From Oscillatoriophycideae cyanobacterium NC_groundwater_1537_Pr4_S-0.65um_50_18 (lineage in GTDB: Bacteria; Cyanobacteriota; Cyanobacteriia; Elainellales; Elainellaceae), in assembly GCA_016208305.1 (NCBI GenBank), contig JACQYI010000071.1, positions 225,977 through 289,976 of the forward strand: a stretch of 64,000 nt of DNA, given 5' to 3'. Positions 62,189-64,000 of this stretch are shown in pieces. Below the pieces are notes generated by a model that was not told the origin of the DNA, did no database searches, and saw nothing but the letters and a program-made list of their open reading frames with translations. Each line of letters opens with the position of its first letter. Positions within the stretch are counted from its first letter, which is position 1. A program made the position numbers and the translations under genes.

Positions 62189-63106
62189 ATGTCAACCCCA
62201 GATTTCAACTTGCTCATCACGCTAGATGCGGTACTCGCAGAAGGAAGCGTTGTGCGCGCTGCCCAACGGTTGCGGCTTAGCCCATCGGCAATGAGCCGCG
62301 CGCTGGCACGCTTGCGAGAGACGACAGGCGATCCACTGTTGGTCAGAGCCGGACGCGGTCTTGTTCCCACCCCCCGCGCGATCGAACTCCGTGAGCAGGT
62401 CAGCCAGCTGGTGCAGGAGGTAGAAGCGGTTCTCCGTCCTGCGGAACAGCTCAACCTGAACCAGTTGGTCAGAACGTTCACGATTCGAACCCGCGAAGGC
62501 TTTGTTGAGAATTTTGGAGCGGATCTGATTGCTCGCGTCAGCGCAGAGGCTCCGGGCGTGCGGCTCTGCTTTGTGCAGAAACCCAACAAAGAAAGCACAT
62601 CTCTGCGCGACGGGAGCGTCGATCTGGAAACGGGCGTTGTGGGCAAGACAACGGGGCCAGAGGTTCGGGCACAGGCTTTATTTCAGGATCGGTTTATGGG
62701 CGTCGTGCGCCTAGGACACGCGCTGAGCCAAGGCGAGATCACGCCTTCTCGCTATGCTGAAGGCCGACACATCTGTGTCTCGCGCCGGGGTCTTGCTCAA
62801 GGGCCGATTGATGAAGCCTTAATGCCGTTCGGGCTAGAACGAGAAATTGTGGCGATCGTCGATGGCTTTTCGGCTGCACTGGCACTCGCTCGAAACTCTG
62901 ACCTGATCGCCACTGTTCCCGAATGGCAAACCGGAAACCTGCGCCTGGGAATGCATAGTTTTTCTCTTCCAGTTCCTGCACCGGAGGTGACGATTTCATT
63001 GCTCTGGCACCCACGCCTGGATGCTGATCCAGCGCATCGCTGGCTGCGGGGCCTCGTTCTAGATACCTGCGCGGCAAGCCAGTCTCCCGCTGTCAGAGTG
63101 CTATAG
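62189..63106 (+). CDS. LysR-family transcriptional regulator
   Basis: The N-terminal winged HTH is clear: FNLLITLDAVLAEGSVVRAA, QRLRLSPSAMSRALARLRE, GDPLLVRAGRGLVPTPRA (residues 5-63). The remaining 240 residues form the effector-binding domain (FTIRTREGFVENFGADLIAR onward). 305 residues, usual length. Divergent from the MFS exporter gene; likely activates it in response to the exported compound and represses itself. The pair may have been acquired as a unit. Confidence 0.94.
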   Translation: MSTPDFNLLITLDAVLAEGSVVRAAQRLRLSPSAMSRALARLRETTGDPLLVRAGRGLVPTPRAIELREQVSQLVQEVEAVLRPAEQLNLNQLVRTFTIRTREGFVENFGADLIARVSAEAPGVRLCFVQKPNKESTSLRDGSVDLETGVVGKTTGPEVRAQALFQDRFMGVVRLGHALSQGEITPSRYAEGRHICVSRRGLAQGPIDEALMPFGLEREIVAIVDGFSAALALARNSDLIATVPEWQTGNLRLGMHSFSLPVPAPEVTISLLWHPRLDADPAHRWLRGLVLDTCAASQSPAVRVL

Positions 63107-63209
63107 CGTAAATATATGGCGCATCATCGCTAATCACCCAATTGATGAGGGGGTGATTCTCCCCAGAATGATTTTTTGCTTCCTGCTCACGAATACTGAA
63201 TGATTTCTT

Positions 63210-63248
63210 TCAGACAAACGCACTACTGTCTAGAAAGTAGACTGCTAT
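63210..63248 (-). pseudogene. Stub of a PIN-domain (VapC-like) toxin gene
   Basis: Directly after the antitoxin gene the minus strand reads ATA-GCA-GTC-TAC and on, giving AVYFLDSSAFV and then TGA. AVYFLDSSA is the usual N-terminus of VapC-like PIN toxins, including the first catalytic Asp, but the start ATG has become ATA, a stop follows at codon 13 and nothing PIN-like comes after it. Fifteen bases (ATAGCAGTCTACTTT) are duplicated just upstream at 63251-63265. Confidence 0.7.
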
Positions 63249-63265
63249 CTAAAGTAGACTGCTAT

Positions 63266-63529
63266 CTAGCGGCGTTCCCCAAGGATTGTTTGAGAAATAG
63301 GTTCACCTTGAACCAGGATAAGAGGTTGATGTGTTCTCCCTTCAAAATTTGGGTTCTTAATTTGCCGAACCAGACCAGATCCTACTAATGCCTGATGGAA
63401 TGCCGCTCGCTTTGCAAACACTTCATCATCCTTTAAGTATCTTTGGATTACCTGGCTAAGCTGCTGCAGCTCAGATGGCTCTAGCGACTGCAACTGATTA
63501 AGAATTTGATTGAGAAGTGCTTGCGGCAT
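63266..63529 (-). CDS. Antitoxin-like protein, partner of a lost PIN toxin
   Basis: 87 residues: a helical N-terminus (MPQALLNQILNQLQSLEPSE), then FAKRAAFHQALVGSGLVRQI and the end HQPLILVQGEPISQTILGER followed by R. The closing PLIxVxGxPxSxTIxxERR pattern is that of small cyanobacterial antitoxins whose stop overlaps the start of a PIN toxin gene. The frame is open upstream to 63673, but ATG 63529 is the sensible start. The toxin side is reduced to a stub, leaving an orphan antitoxin. Confidence 0.75.
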   Translation of the reverse strand: MPQALLNQILNQLQSLEPSELQQLSQVIQRYLKDDEVFAKRAAFHQALVGSGLVRQIKNPNFEGRTHQPLILVQGEPISQTILGERR

Positions 63530-63604
63530 GGTCTGTGATTGTGGACTGACTTTGCTATCTATTCTACAAAAACTTAAACCCAGTGCCTCACAAATAACCT
63601 CACA
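63530..63604. other. Antitoxin leader
   Basis: Non-coding sequence upstream of the antitoxin gene; no clear ribosome binding site or operator recognised. Confidence 0.3.
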
Positions 63605-63751
63605 GAGGGTGCATCTCGTCGTTAGGGGAGCAGATATTTTGAGTGATGAGAGAGTGGGATGATGGAAGATCAAACAACGGCGATCGCATCATCCCACCCT
63701 CCTGCTCTCATAACATTTAGAGGCTCCCCCAACTGCTAGATGCACCCCCTC
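63605..63751. repeat. 147-bp nested foldback element
   Basis: GAGGGTGCATCT at the left matches AGATGCACCCCCTC at the right. Inside, TAGGGGAGC faces GGCTCCCCCA, and GAGAGTGGGATGATG faces CATCATCCCACCCTC. The whole segment can fold into one long interrupted hairpin with a HIP1 site near the tip. No coding capacity; possibly a small non-autonomous element. Confidence 0.55.
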
Positions 63752-64000
63752 ACAGAGCTGTCTTCGCCAAGAGCTTCAGCAACCTAACGACCCCAATCAC
63801 CCGCCGCAGACAAGCTTGAACTCAAACCGATAATCTCTCAGCGGTCGGAGTGCATTGGGATTATGGGGGGACGAGACTGAAATTGAGGAGTAAACTCGAC
63901 TTCAGAACTCGGAGGAGGCGAGTGACGACTTTGCATTTGGGTGACATCCGATGTCTATAACAATATCGCACGCACTCGTCTCTTGTCCCTGCTTCAGTGA
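63752..64000. other. Right-end non-coding segment
   Basis: No convincing coding frame, RNA gene or repeat seen in the last 249 bases; a gene may begin beyond the window. Confidence 0.3.

Overview
The window comes from a cyanobacterium, probably filamentous. The palindrome GCGATCGC (HIP1) recurs about every 0.5-0.6 kb in most genes by my reading. A sulfolipid pair (sqdB/sqdX) and several typically cyanobacterial families are present: DUF4347/RTX giant protein, GUN4 domain, Uma2, DUF433/DUF5615 toxin-antitoxin, and short tandem heptamer repeats. No rRNA, CRISPR array or prophage was seen; one tRNA gene is present.

Layout. 0-11 kb is ordinary housekeeping: an SDR fragment, an OB-fold lipoprotein, a Nudix hydrolase, a YgjP-type metallopeptidase, a GAF-GGDEF protein, a phosphohexomutase, RdgB, a START-like protein, an exported protein overlapping surE, and a retropepsin-like lipoprotein. 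11-16 kb holds a 1.4-kilo-residue CheB-CheR-PAS-histidine kinase-receiver protein. 16-24 kb looks like a nucleobase salvage neighbourhood (cytosine permease, two amidohydrolases, an ABC permease) interrupted by an LRR-kinase gene and a small holin-like gene. 24-32 kb carries a 2207-residue secreted DUF4347/cadherin/RTX protein and a PPC-type surface protein. tRNA-Leu(CAA) and folC follow.

34-37.6 kb is accessory. Two copies of a GATCCCCCTAAATC-ended repeat flank a DUF559 endonuclease gene broken by one stop codon. Next come a transposase remnant, a TIR-GUN4 fusion, two small proteins and a Uma2 nuclease. 37.8-40.5 kb is the sulfoquinovosyl-diacylglycerol pathway (sqdB, a small membrane protein, sqdX), then a J-domain/pentapeptide protein and acetolactate synthase with a C-terminal zinc ribbon. 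44.27-44.48 kb is a MITE with 17-bp terminal inverted repeats and a TTA target duplication, with a third copy of the GATCCCCC repeat nested inside it.

48.2-53.9 kb is the most unusual region. It is AT-richer and nearly free of HIP1. It encodes a 1352-residue protein that joins a winged-helix/HTH front end, four treble-clef zinc ribbons, a SNF2-type helicase and an Rrp8-like methyltransferase. A small toxin-antitoxin cluster whose toxin is cut short by an amber codon follows. 54-60 kb holds an overlapping biotin operon (bioF, bioH-like hydrolase, bioC, bioD, bioA) and bioB. The right end has a peptidoglycan-binding protein, a divergent MFS exporter/LysR pair, and a second toxin-antitoxin locus reduced to an intact antitoxin and an 11-12-codon stub of a PIN toxin.

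Across the window, a set of intergenic hairpins with GCGC-rich tips and unrelated stems recurs, mostly just downstream of genes.
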